Part shown: positions 43,245-51,043 of the stretch, piece after piece
Layout: every line of letters begins with the position of its first letter
Numbering within the stretch: position 1 is the stretch's first letter
Assembly: GCA_016719535.1 (NCBI GenBank)
Contig: JADJYX010000020.1
Coordinates: forward strand, 62,001 to 126,000
DNA from: Rubrivivax sp.
GTDB taxonomy: Bacteria > Pseudomonadota > Gammaproteobacteria > Burkholderiales > Burkholderiaceae_C
DNA: 64,000 nt
Direction: 5' to 3'
Notes under the pieces: model-generated
What the model was told of the DNA's origin: nothing
What the model saw: the letters and a program-made list of their open reading frames with translations, nothing else
Database searches by the model: none
Made by a program: the position numbers and the translations under genes

Positions 43245-44276
43245 GGGGCGCGCGGCGGGCGGCCGCAGCCGCGCGCGGGCCGCCGATGCGTCCGCGCCGG
43301 GCCGTGGCGCACCGCCGCGGTCCGCCTGGCCGCGCCAGCGCGCCGGCGTCGTGCCGCGCCAGCGGCGGAAGGCGCGCACGAAGGCGCCTTCGTCGGCAAA
43401 ACCGAGGTCGGCGGCGATATCGGCGATGCGCCCCGGCCGGGACAGGGCGGCACGGGCGCGCTCGTCGAGCACCGATTCGCGCAGCGCCTTGAACGACAGG
43501 CCGTCGAGCGCCAGCCGGCGCACCAGGTGGCGGCCGCTCAGGCCCAGCGCCGCGGCCACACGCTCGCGGCCGTGGCCGGGATGGGCGTGCACCTGGCGCT
43601 GCACCGCGGCGGCCAGGCTCGAGCAGCCCAGCGCGGCCAGCGTGCGCGCCGTCAGCACGCGCAGGTGCTCGCGCAGCTCGGCATTCGCGCCCACCAGCGG
43701 CAGCGCCAGCTGCGCCGCGTCGAAGCGCAGGCTGTTGTGCGCGGCGCCGAAGGCGCTGGGCACGCGCAGCGCGTCGTCGTAGGCCGCGCGCGGGGCCAGC
43801 GGCGCATGGGCAAACCACAGGCCCGCCGCCGTGAAGCGGCCGCCCGTGGCCCAGCGGGCGAGGTTGAGCGCGCCGGCCAGCACCGCCTCGACGCGCTCGT
43901 GCGCGCGCACCGTCAGCCGCGGGCGGTAGACCAGGTGCGCGATGCCGCCCTCGCGGCCGATGCCGAAGCTGCCGCCTTCGCCGATGGCTGGTGCCACCTC
44001 GGACAGTTCGTGCAGCGCCTCGCCCAGCGTGTCGCAGGCCACCAGCTGCAGCCCGGCGCTGTCCAGGTGCGCCACCTGCAGCGCCAGCCCGGCGCGCAGG
44101 CCCGGCAGCGCGGCCGTGCCGGCGCTGCAATAGGCCTCCCACAGCGCGTCCTGCGTGGCCAGCGGCACGCGTGCCGCGCCGCGCACGGCGGCCAGCAGCG
44201 GCGGCGGCAGCGGCAGGCCCTCGCGCTCGGCAAGCTGGACGATGGACTGCGCGAAGACGCGCGAGACGCTGTGCAT
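43194..44276 (-). CDS. AraC-family transcriptional regulator
   Basis: The product is about 360 residues, with ATG at 44276 (MHSVSRVFAQSIVQLAEREG). The N-terminal part resembles the 'arabinose-binding' AraC_N type found in ArgR/OruR-like regulators. The C-terminal DNA-binding domain contains RERVAAALGLSGRHLVRRLALDGLSF and IADIAADLGFADEGAFVRAFRRWRGTTPARWR. After the usual family end there is a low-complexity tail of about 45 residues (Ala/Arg/Pro/Gly) that runs antisense into the preceding gene. It is divergent from the ThDP-enzyme operon, which it probably controls. Confidence 0.88.
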   Translation of the reverse strand: MHSVSRVFAQSIVQLAEREGLPLPPPLLAAVRGAARVPLATQDALWEAYCSAGTAALPGLRAGLALQVAHLDSAGLQLVACDTLGEALHELSEVAPAIGEGGSFGIGREGGIAHLVYRPRLTVRAHERVEAVLAGALNLARWATGGRFTAAGLWFAHAPLAPRAAYDDALRVPSAFGAAHNSLRFDAAQLALPLVGANAELREHLRVLTARTLAALGCSSLAAAVQRQVHAHPGHGRERVAAALGLSGRHLVRRLALDGLSFKALRESVLDERARAALSRPGRIADIAADLGFADEGAFVRAFRRWRGTTPARWRGQADRGGAPRPGADASAARARLRPPAARPSAQQGAPADPGRGDPE

Positions 44277-44441
44277 GGCCCGGGCATGGTAGCCGCCGGT
44301 GCGGGGGCCCCCGCCCCCGGATGTCCCGTATTGCCGGCCGCGCGTCCCGTCCGGCCGGTGACGCCGGGCGGTGCCGGCGGCTAAGCTCGCGGGGTGCAGG
44401 CCGGCGCGCAGTGGCCAGCCACCAACCGGGGGACCGTCACG

Positions 44442-46187
44442 ATGAGCAAGATCCGAGGCGGCGAATGGCTCGCCCGCGCCCTGCAGCTGGAGGGTGTCGA
44501 GAAGGTCTTCGGCATCATCGACGGCACCTATTTCGGCTTCTACGAGGCGCTGAACCGCCTGGGCATCGACATCGTCACGCCGCGCCACGAGACCTGCGCC
44601 GCGCACATGGCCGGCGCCTATGCGCGGCTGACCGGGCGGCTGGGCGTGTGCATGGCCAGCAACGGCCCCGGCGTGGCCAACCTGCTGCCGGGGCTGGTGG
44701 TCGAGCAGGCCGAGGGCAACCGCGTGCTGGCCATCACCAGCGCGCGCCGTCCGCAGATCATGTACCCCGACCGCGGCGGCGCCTACCAATGCTTCGACCA
44801 GGCCGGCGTGATCGGGCGCATCGCCAAATGGAGCGCGGCCGCGTCCTCGTTCGACCGCGTGCCCGAGCTGGCGCGCAAGGCGCTGCGCGCCAGCTGGGCC
44901 GGCCGCCCCGGTGTCGTGCACCTGGACGTGCCCGAAACCATCATGAACGGCAGCTTCGAGCCGCCGCCGCACTGGGCGCCGCACCAGTACCGTCGCACCG
45001 CGCCGCTGGCGCCGCAGCCCGAACAGGTGGCGCAGGCGGCCGAGCGGCTGCTGGCGGCGGCCGCGCCGATGATCCACGTCGGCAGCGGCGTCGTGCATGC
45101 GCAGGCCTTCGACGCGCTGGCGGCGGTGGCCGATGCGCTGCACGCGCCCGTGACGACGAGCTGGGCGGCGCGCGGCGCGCTGCCCGAGACCTCGCCGCTG
45201 GCGATCCCGATGCCGCATGTCGCCCTCAACCACCGCGTGCGCAACGAAGCCGATGCCGTGCTCGTGGTCGGCTCGCGCATCGGCGAGACCGACTGGTGGG
45301 GCAGGCCGCCGTACTGGCGCCGCGCGGGCGAGCAGTTTGCGATCCAGGTCGACATCGACGAGGCGATGATCGGGCTCAACAAGCCGGCCGACCTGGCGAT
45401 CCAGGCCGATGCGGGCGAGTTCCTGCGCGCGCTGGCGCTGGCCCTGGCCGGCCGCGCGCCGGCCCATCTGGACGCGCGCCGCCAGCGCGCCGCTGCCTAC
45501 CAGAAGGTGCGCGCCGACGAACGCGCCGGCTGGGACAAGGCGCTGCAGGACCTGAGCGCCCCGGTGCACCCGGCGCACATCGGCGCCGCCTGCGACGAGC
45601 TGTTTCCGCCCGGCACGGTGCTGGTGGCCGATGGCGGCAACGCTGCGGTGTGGGCGATGTTCCACCACCGGGCCACGGTGCCCAACCGCGTGCTGTCGAC
45701 CTTCAAATTCGGCATGCTCGGCGCCGGCATGGCGCAGGCCATCGGCGCCGCGCAGGCGCGCCCGGGCGAGCCGGTGTGCTGCATCATCGGCGACGGCGCC
45801 TTCGGCTTTCACCCGCAGGAGGTCGAGACCGCGGTGCGCACCAGGGCGCGCGTGGTCTGGATCGTGCTGGCCGACAAGCAGTGGGGCATGGTCAAGATGA
45901 ACCAGCAGTTCATGCTGCGGCCCTTCAAGACCATGCTCTTCAAGAAGCTCGACGACGACGAGACCATCAAGGCCGACCTGCACGAGATCGCCTTCGACCA
46001 GCTCGCACGTTCGATGGGCGCGCATGGCGAGCGCGTGTCCGACCCCGAGACGCTGCGCGCGGCGATCACGCGCGCGCTGGCCAGCGGCGGGCCGGCGGTG
46101 ATCCATGTCGATGTCGACCCGGTCAAGCACATGTGGGCGCCCGGGCTGATGCACTTCAAGAAGATGCACGAGGAACCGAAGGGCTGA
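44442..46187 (+). CDS. Thiamine diphosphate-dependent enzyme (acetolactate synthase/decarboxylase-like)
   Basis: The product is 581 residues from ATG 44442. PRHETCAAHMAGAYAR holds the conserved catalytic Glu, followed by GVCMASNGPGVANLLPGLVVEQAEG. The C-terminal GDGAFGFHPQEVETAVRTRA is the Mg/ThDP-binding motif. Its closing residue, 27 positions after the GDG aspartate, is Asp (LADKQWGM) instead of the common Asn. Substrate cannot be told from sequence; 2-oxoacid decarboxylase or acetolactate-synthase-like catabolic enzymes are candidates. It is first in an operon with a carrier and two SDRs. Confidence 0.88.
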   Translation: MSKIRGGEWLARALQLEGVEKVFGIIDGTYFGFYEALNRLGIDIVTPRHETCAAHMAGAYARLTGRLGVCMASNGPGVANLLPGLVVEQAEGNRVLAITSARRPQIMYPDRGGAYQCFDQAGVIGRIAKWSAAASSFDRVPELARKALRASWAGRPGVVHLDVPETIMNGSFEPPPHWAPHQYRRTAPLAPQPEQVAQAAERLLAAAAPMIHVGSGVVHAQAFDALAAVADALHAPVTTSWAARGALPETSPLAIPMPHVALNHRVRNEADAVLVVGSRIGETDWWGRPPYWRRAGEQFAIQVDIDEAMIGLNKPADLAIQADAGEFLRALALALAGRAPAHLDARRQRAAAYQKVRADERAGWDKALQDLSAPVHPAHIGAACDELFPPGTVLVADGGNAAVWAMFHHRATVPNRVLSTFKFGMLGAGMAQAIGAAQARPGEPVCCIIGDGAFGFHPQEVETAVRTRARVVWIVLADKQWGMVKMNQQFMLRPFKTMLFKKLDDDETIKADLHEIAFDQLARSMGAHGERVSDPETLRAAITRALASGGPAVIHVDVDPVKHMWAPGLMHFKKMHEEPKG

Positions 46188-46214
46188 GCGGCGACGCCGC
46201 GCTGGGAGCTGGCG

Positions 46215-47123
46215 ATGGGCGAGATCGACGCGGTGCGGCTGAACTTCAACCCGCAGTCGCTGTGGGCGCTCAACGCCATCATCGGGCTGGTGATGTTCGG
46301 CGTCGCGCTCGAGCTCAGGCCGCGCGACTTCAAGGGCGTGCTCGTCACGCCCAGGCCGGTGCTGATCGGGCTGGCGGCGCAGTTCGTGCTGCTGCCGGCA
46401 TTCACCTACCTGCTCGTGCTGGCGATCCGGCCCGCGCCCAGCGTGGCGCTGGGCATGATGCTGGTGGCCGCCTGCCCGGGCGGCAACGTGTCCAATTTCC
46501 TCACCCACCATGCGCGCGGCAATACGGCGCTGTCGGTGACGATGACGGCCGTCTCCACCGCCGTGGCGATCGTCATGACGCCGCTCAACCTGGCGCTGTG
46601 GGCGGGGCTGTACGAGCCGACGGCGGCGATCCTGAAGGCGGTGGCGCTCGACCCGCTGGACATGCTGCTGGCGGTGGCGCTGCTGCTGGGCCTGCCGATG
46701 GCCGCCGGCATGCTGATCGGGCACCGTTTTCCGCGCCTGGTGGCGCGCGTGCAGCGGCCGGTGCGCGCGGCCTCGCTGGTGATCTTCGGCCTCTTCGTCG
46801 TCGGTGCGCTGGCGGCCAACTGGCGGCACTTCGTCGACTGGGTCGGTGTCGTCGTCATCGCCGTCTTCCTGCACAACGCGCTCGCCATCGCCAGCGGCTG
46901 GGGCGCGGCGCGCGCTGCCGGGCTGAGCGAGCGCGACCGGCGCGCGGTGGCCATCGAGGTCGGCATCCAGAATTCGGCGCTCGGGCTGATCCTGATCTTC
47001 AACTTCTTCGGCGGCCTCGGCGGCATGGCCATCGTCACCGCCTGGTGGGGCATCTGGCACCTGGTGTCGGGGCTGACGGTGGCCAGCTGGTGGTCGCGCC
47101 GCGACCCGGGGCCCGCGGCGTGA
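46215..47123 (+). CDS. Bile acid:sodium symporter family transporter
   Basis: The 302-residue membrane protein has the family motifs GVALELRPRDFKGVLVTPRP, LVAACPGGNVSNFLTHHARGN and EVGIQNSALGLILIFNFF. Members carry organic anions, often carboxylates or sterol acids, with Na+. It starts 27 bases after the ThDP enzyme, and its stop overlaps the next GTG start by 4 bases. It is probably the uptake system for the pathway's substrate. Confidence 0.9.
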   Translation: MGEIDAVRLNFNPQSLWALNAIIGLVMFGVALELRPRDFKGVLVTPRPVLIGLAAQFVLLPAFTYLLVLAIRPAPSVALGMMLVAACPGGNVSNFLTHHARGNTALSVTMTAVSTAVAIVMTPLNLALWAGLYEPTAAILKAVALDPLDMLLAVALLLGLPMAAGMLIGHRFPRLVARVQRPVRAASLVIFGLFVVGALAANWRHFVDWVGVVVIAVFLHNALAIASGWGAARAAGLSERDRRAVAIEVGIQNSALGLILIFNFFGGLGGMAIVTAWWGIWHLVSGLTVASWWSRRDPGPAA

Positions 47124-48085
47124 GCGCGCCGGCCGTGCTCGTCACCGGCGCGGCCGGCATGCTCGGCCGCGCGCTGGTGGCGGCGCTGGCGGCGCGGCGT
47201 GCCGGCTTCGCCGCCGTCGTCGCCACCGACCGGCGCCCCGTCGCCGATGGCGACCGCTTGCCCGGCGTCGTCTACGAATTGCACGACGTGCGCCACAGCG
47301 GCCTGCAGGCGCTGCTGCAGCGCCACGGCATCGACACCGTGGTGCACCTGGCCTCGATCGTCACGCCGGGCCCGCACGACGACCGCGCGACGGCGCATGC
47401 CGTCGATGTCGGCGGCACGCGCCAGGTGCTCGACGCCTGCCTGGCCGCCGGCGTGCGGCGGCTGGTCGTCAGCTCCAGCGGCGCCGCCTACGGCTACCAC
47501 GCCGACAACCCGCCGCGGCTGACGGAGGACATGCCGCTGCGCGGCAACGAGGCCTTCGCCTATGCGCACCACAAGCGGCTGGTGGAGGCCATGCTCGCGC
47601 AGGCCCGCACCAGCCATCCGCAGCTCGAGCAGGTCGTGCTGCGCATCGGCACCATCCTGGGCGAGCGCGTCGACAACCAGATCACGGCGCTGTTCCTGCG
47701 TGCACGGCCGCTGGCCATCCGCGGCAGCCCGAGCCCCTTCGTCTTCGTCTGGGACGAGGACGTCGTGGGCGCCCTGCTGCATGCCATCGACGGCGGCCCG
47801 CCGGGTGTCTACAACCTCGCCGGCGACGGCGTGCTGACGATGCCGCAGATCGCCGCGCGGCTGGGCCGGCGCTGCCGCGTGCTGCCGGCGTGGCTGCTGA
47901 CGGTGGCGCTGGCGCTGGCGCGGCCGCTCGGGCTCACGCGCTACGGGCCCGAGCAGGTGGGCTTCCTGCGCTGGCGGCCGGTGCTGGACAATACGCGGCT
48001 GAAGACGGTCTTCGGCTATGTGCCGCGCCACAGCTCGGCCGAGGCCTTCGAGCGCTGGGCGGCGCTGCGATGCGCGTCACGCTGA
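47120..48085 (+). CDS. NAD(P)-dependent epimerase/dehydratase-type SDR (extended)
   Basis: The 321-residue protein starts GTG 47120 (GTGA overlap). It has a Rossmann motif TGAAGMLGRAL, VVHLASIVTPG, an active-site segment VVSSSGAAYG and YAHHKRLVE (YxxxK variant: Y-A-H-H-K). C-terminal hydrophobic segments (LLTVALALARPLGL) resemble sterol-dehydrogenase-like extended SDRs. It may oxidise or reduce a hydroxylated substrate of the operon. The next gene starts 16 bases before its stop. Confidence 0.87.
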   Translation: MSAPAVLVTGAAGMLGRALVAALAARRAGFAAVVATDRRPVADGDRLPGVVYELHDVRHSGLQALLQRHGIDTVVHLASIVTPGPHDDRATAHAVDVGGTRQVLDACLAAGVRRLVVSSSGAAYGYHADNPPRLTEDMPLRGNEAFAYAHHKRLVEAMLAQARTSHPQLEQVVLRIGTILGERVDNQITALFLRARPLAIRGSPSPFVFVWDEDVVGALLHAIDGGPPGVYNLAGDGVLTMPQIAARLGRRCRVLPAWLLTVALALARPLGLTRYGPEQVGFLRWRPVLDNTRLKTVFGYVPRHSSAEAFERWAALRCASR

Positions 48086-48867
48086 TCACCGGCGCCGCGT
48101 CCGGCCTGGGCTGGGCGATGGCACGGCACTGGGCGGCGGCCGGCGACGCGCTGCTGCTGGCCGATATCGATGCCGACGGGCTCGCGCGGCGCGCGGCGGC
48201 GCTGGCCGAGGCCGGCGTGGCACCCGCGCGCATCGCCACCGTGGCCGGCGACCTGACGCAGCCGCCGCTGATCGCGCAGCTCGTCGACACCGCGCGCACG
48301 CGCTTCGGCCGGCTCGACCTGCTGGTCAACAACGCCGGCATCACGCACCGCTCGCCGGCGCACCGTACCGATCCGGCGGTGATGCGCCGCGTGATGGCGG
48401 TCGACTGGCAGGCGCCGCTGGAGCTGACGCTGGCCGCGCTGCCGCTGCTGCGCGACGCGCGCGGCGCCATCGTCACCATCGGCTCGATGGCCGGCTGGAT
48501 GCCGGTGCCCGGCCGTGCCGCCTACGGTGCGGCCAAGGCGGCGCTGACGCAGTGGTTCGAGGTGCTGCGGCTGGAGCTGGAGGCCGACGGCGTGCACCTG
48601 CTGATGGTCTACCCGTCGTTCCTGGATACGCCGATCGAGCAGCACGCGCTGGGCGCCGATGGCGCATTGGCGGCGCACGCGCGCTCGACGGTGGGCCGCA
48701 TCCGCAGCGCCGAGGACACGGTGCGCGCCATCGATCGCGCGCTGGCGCGCGGCGCGCGCTGGCTGGCGCCCGACCCGCTGGCGCGCCTGGGCGCGCTGCT
48801 GTGGCGCATCGCGCCGGCGTGGTACCTGGCCAGCGTGCGCAGGCGCTTCGGCGGTGAGCTGCGATGA
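48070..48867 (+). CDS. Short-chain dehydrogenase/reductase (classical SDR)
   Basis: The 265-residue protein has TGAASGLGWAMA (cofactor binding), LLVNNAGITHRS (NNAG), the catalytic Ser in TIGSMAGWMP and YGAAKAAL (YxxxK). A C-terminal amphipathic region follows (ALLWRIAPAWYLASVRRRF). The Asp in LLADIDADG suggests NAD preference. It overlaps the upstream SDR gene by 16 bases and the downstream exporter gene by 4 bases. Confidence 0.92.
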   Translation: MRVTLITGAASGLGWAMARHWAAAGDALLLADIDADGLARRAAALAEAGVAPARIATVAGDLTQPPLIAQLVDTARTRFGRLDLLVNNAGITHRSPAHRTDPAVMRRVMAVDWQAPLELTLAALPLLRDARGAIVTIGSMAGWMPVPGRAAYGAAKAALTQWFEVLRLELEADGVHLLMVYPSFLDTPIEQHALGADGALAAHARSTVGRIRSAEDTVRAIDRALARGARWLAPDPLARLGALLWRIAPAWYLASVRRRFGGELR

Positions 48868-49604
48868 GCGCCGATGCCTCCTGGATCGCGCTGGGCGGCG
48901 CGATCGCCATCGCCTATACCGTCGAGGCGGCGCTCGGCTTCGGCAGCATCGTCATCGCGCTGGCGCTCGGTGCGCTGGTGCTGCCGATGTCGGCGCTGCT
49001 GCCGGTGCTGGTGCCGCTGTCTACGGTGATGAACGCGCTGATGACGCTGCGGCTGCGCGCACAGATCGACCGCGCGCTGCTGCTGCGGCGCATCGCGCCG
49101 TGGATGCTGGCCGGCATGCTGGCCGGCTACCTGCTGCGACCCTGGGCCGGTGACGCGGCGCTGGTGCCGCTGTTCGGCGCGCTGGTGCTGGCTTTTGCGC
49201 TGCGCGAGGGCTGGCGGCTGCGGCGCGCCGGCGCGCCCGAGCCTCACCCGCCCTGGCGGGCGCGCGCGCTGACCGCGGCCGCGGGGCTGACCCATGGCCT
49301 GTATGCCAGCGGCGGGCCGCTGCTGGTGGCAGCGCTGGCCGGCACGACGCTGGACAAGGCGCGGCTGCGCGCCACGCTGATCGCGGTGTGGCTGGTGCTC
49401 AACGCCAGCCTGACGCTGCTGTACGCGGCCGACGGCACGCTGGCGCCGGCGCTGCCGCGTGCCGCCGCCTACCTGCCCGTGATGCTGGTGGGCATCGTCG
49501 CCGGCGAGGCCTTGCACCGCCGGCTCGACGAGCGGCGCTTTCGCGCGCTGGTGCTCGCGCTGCTTGCCGTCACCGGCGCGGCGCTGGTCGCGCGCGGCGG
49601 CTGA
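48864..49604 (+). CDS. Sulfite exporter TauE/SafE family membrane protein
   Basis: The 246-residue protein has about seven to eight helices. EAALGFGSIVIALALGALVLPM and GLTHGLYASGGPLLVAAL are the twin half-motifs of the TauE/SafE (DUF81) family, which exports organosulfonates, sulfite or related anions. It is the last gene of the coupled operon starting at 44442; the substrate is unknown. Confidence 0.88.
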   Translation: MSADASWIALGGAIAIAYTVEAALGFGSIVIALALGALVLPMSALLPVLVPLSTVMNALMTLRLRAQIDRALLLRRIAPWMLAGMLAGYLLRPWAGDAALVPLFGALVLAFALREGWRLRRAGAPEPHPPWRARALTAAAGLTHGLYASGGPLLVAALAGTTLDKARLRATLIAVWLVLNASLTLLYAADGTLAPALPRAAAYLPVMLVGIVAGEALHRRLDERRFRALVLALLAVTGAALVARGG

Positions 49605-49685
49605 CCGGGCGCGCGCCACCGGGATCGGCAGCACGACAATCGACCTTGCGTTGATCGTCCCGGGGATTGACTTCAGGAGTCGACA

Positions 49686-50117
49686 GTGCCCATCGAAGCC
49701 GCCGTCGTTCTTGCCGCGCTGGGTCTGGCGCTGGCGATCCATTTCCGGCGCCAACTGCTGCGCTTCGCCGTTCTGCTGGGAATGCTGGTGGGTCTGACCT
49801 TCATCTGGAGCGGTGGCATCCAGGCCACGTGGATCAGGGTGGCCCTCACGCTCGCCCTCTTGATGGCCGCTGGCTATGCGGTCGGCAAGCTGAAGCTCGA
49901 CGAGAGGACCCCGGCCGCGGGCCCTGCCAGCAAGCGTGCTCGATCGTCGCCGTACAAGCCCGTCTGCAGCGCCTGCAACGGCACGGGTCGCAAGCTCTGC
50001 TGCGCGTGCAGCGGCAGCGGCCAGGGCCCGGACAGCCGTGCCCACGTGCTCGGCCAGGCCGTCAATTGCGTCTACTGCGGCGGATCGGGCCGCATGCGGT
50101 GCGACTGCCTGCTGTAG
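49686..50117 (+). CDS. Membrane protein with DnaJ-like zinc-ribbon tail
   Basis: The 143-residue protein starts GTG 49686 after CAGGAGTCGACA. Two to three hydrophobic helices fill residues 1-70. The tail has four cysteine motifs of the DnaJ central-domain type: CSACNGTGR, CCACSGSG, CVYCGGSGR and CDCLL. The CxxCxGxG spacing suggests zinc binding and possibly thiol-disulfide chemistry or target binding. The J-domain is absent. I do not recognise a named family. Confidence 0.8.
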   Translation: MPIEAAVVLAALGLALAIHFRRQLLRFAVLLGMLVGLTFIWSGGIQATWIRVALTLALLMAAGYAVGKLKLDERTPAAGPASKRARSSPYKPVCSACNGTGRKLCCACSGSGQGPDSRAHVLGQAVNCVYCGGSGRMRCDCLL

Positions 50118-50200
50118 CGGCCGGCGTGCCCGGGGGCGGCACCAGCCCCTTCGCCGGCCAGCCATCGCGAGCGGGGCGAGCGGCCGATTCGTTACATCGA

Positions 50201-50229
50201 TTGACTTACATTCCGCATGGAAGTAATTT
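50201..50229 (+). promoter_or_regulatory. Promoter of the paaX-like gene (TTGACT-17-TAATTT)
   Basis: A good -35 box (50201-50206) and -10 box (50224-50229) with 17-base spacing precede the ATG at 50240 by only 10 bases. A start site about 7 bases after the -10 box would leave a leader of only a few bases. The region is markedly AT-richer than its surroundings. Confidence 0.65.
50206..50226. promoter_or_regulatory. Imperfect inverted repeat overlapping the promoter, candidate PaaX-type operator
   Basis: TTAC-A-TTCC, GCAT, then GGAA-GTAA forms an inverted repeat (one unpaired base) lying between the -35 and -10 boxes. That is an ideal position for autorepression by the encoded PaaX-family repressor. 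Confidence 0.55.
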
Positions 50230-50239
50230 CCGGACCGGC

Positions 50240-51043
50240 ATGATTCCCAACCCCCGCCACCTGATCCTCAACCTGCTGCTCGGTGCGGGCGGCGAGCCGC
50301 TGCCCGCGCGCACCGCGGTCGCCGCCAGCGCGCTGTTCGGGCTGCGCGAGAACAGCGTGCGTGTCGCGCTGGTGCGCCTGGTGGCGCAGGGCCTGGTCGA
50401 GCCGGCCACGCGCGGCAGCTACCGGCTGGGGCCGCAGGCCGCCGGGCTGGCGGCCGACGTGGCGCAATGGCGCGCTGCCGCGTCGCGGCTGCGCGACTGG
50501 TCCGGCGGCTGGATCGCCGTCTACGCGGCGCCAGGGGCCGCGCCGGAAGGCGGCGCCGGGCGCCGCGCGCTGCGCCTGGCGCGCGCGCGCGCGCTCGACC
50601 TGCTGGGGCTGCGCCAGCTCGACCGCGGGCTGCACCTGCGGCCGGACAACCTGGAAGGCGGTGCCGGCGCGGTGCGCGACCGGCTCGCCCGCCTGGGGCT
50701 GGACGGCGACGCCGCCGTCTTTGCCGCCCACGACCTCGATCCGGTGCGCGAGCGCCGCGCGCGTGCGCTGTGGGACGGCGCGGCGCTGAACCGCGGCTAC
50801 CGCAGCACCGCCCAGCGCCTGCAGCGCTGGCTGGCGCGCGCCGACCGGCTGCCGCTGGCCGACGCCGCGCGCGAATCCTTCACCTTCGGCCACGACGCCA
50901 TCCGCCAGCTCGTCTTCGACCCGCTGCTGCCCGCCCCACTGGTGGACGCCGACGCGCGCCACGGCTTCATCGACACCGTCGTGCGCTTCGACGCCGCCGG
51001 CCACACCATCTGGAAACGCTTCCGCCAGGAGAACGCCGCATGA
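50240..51043 (+). CDS. PaaX-family transcriptional repressor
   Basis: The product is about 267 residues (MIPNPRHLILNLLLGAGG). It has an N-terminal winged helix (ARTAVAASALFGLRENSVRVALVRLVAQGLVEPATRGSYRLG) and a PaaX-like C-terminal domain with FDPLLPAPLVDADARHGFIDTV. PaaX represses phenylacetate genes by sensing phenylacetyl-CoA. This homolog stands before an AidB-like acyl-CoA dehydrogenase, so its ligand may be a different acyl-CoA. The start overlaps no gene but lies close to the promoter; its stop overlaps the next start by 4 bases. Confidence 0.88.
   Translation: MIPNPRHLILNLLLGAGGEPLPARTAVAASALFGLRENSVRVALVRLVAQGLVEPATRGSYRLGPQAAGLAADVAQWRAAASRLRDWSGGWIAVYAAPGAAPEGGAGRRALRLARARALDLLGLRQLDRGLHLRPDNLEGGAGAVRDRLARLGLDGDAAVFAAHDLDPVRERRARALWDGAALNRGYRSTAQRLQRWLARADRLPLADAARESFTFGHDAIRQLVFDPLLPAPLVDADARHGFIDTVVRFDAAGHTIWKRFRQENAA

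Noticed and set aside
44319..47060. Upstream extension of the AraC gene frame to 47060
   Set aside because: The extension is antisense to the ThDP enzyme and carrier; the AraC N-terminus begins naturally at 44276.
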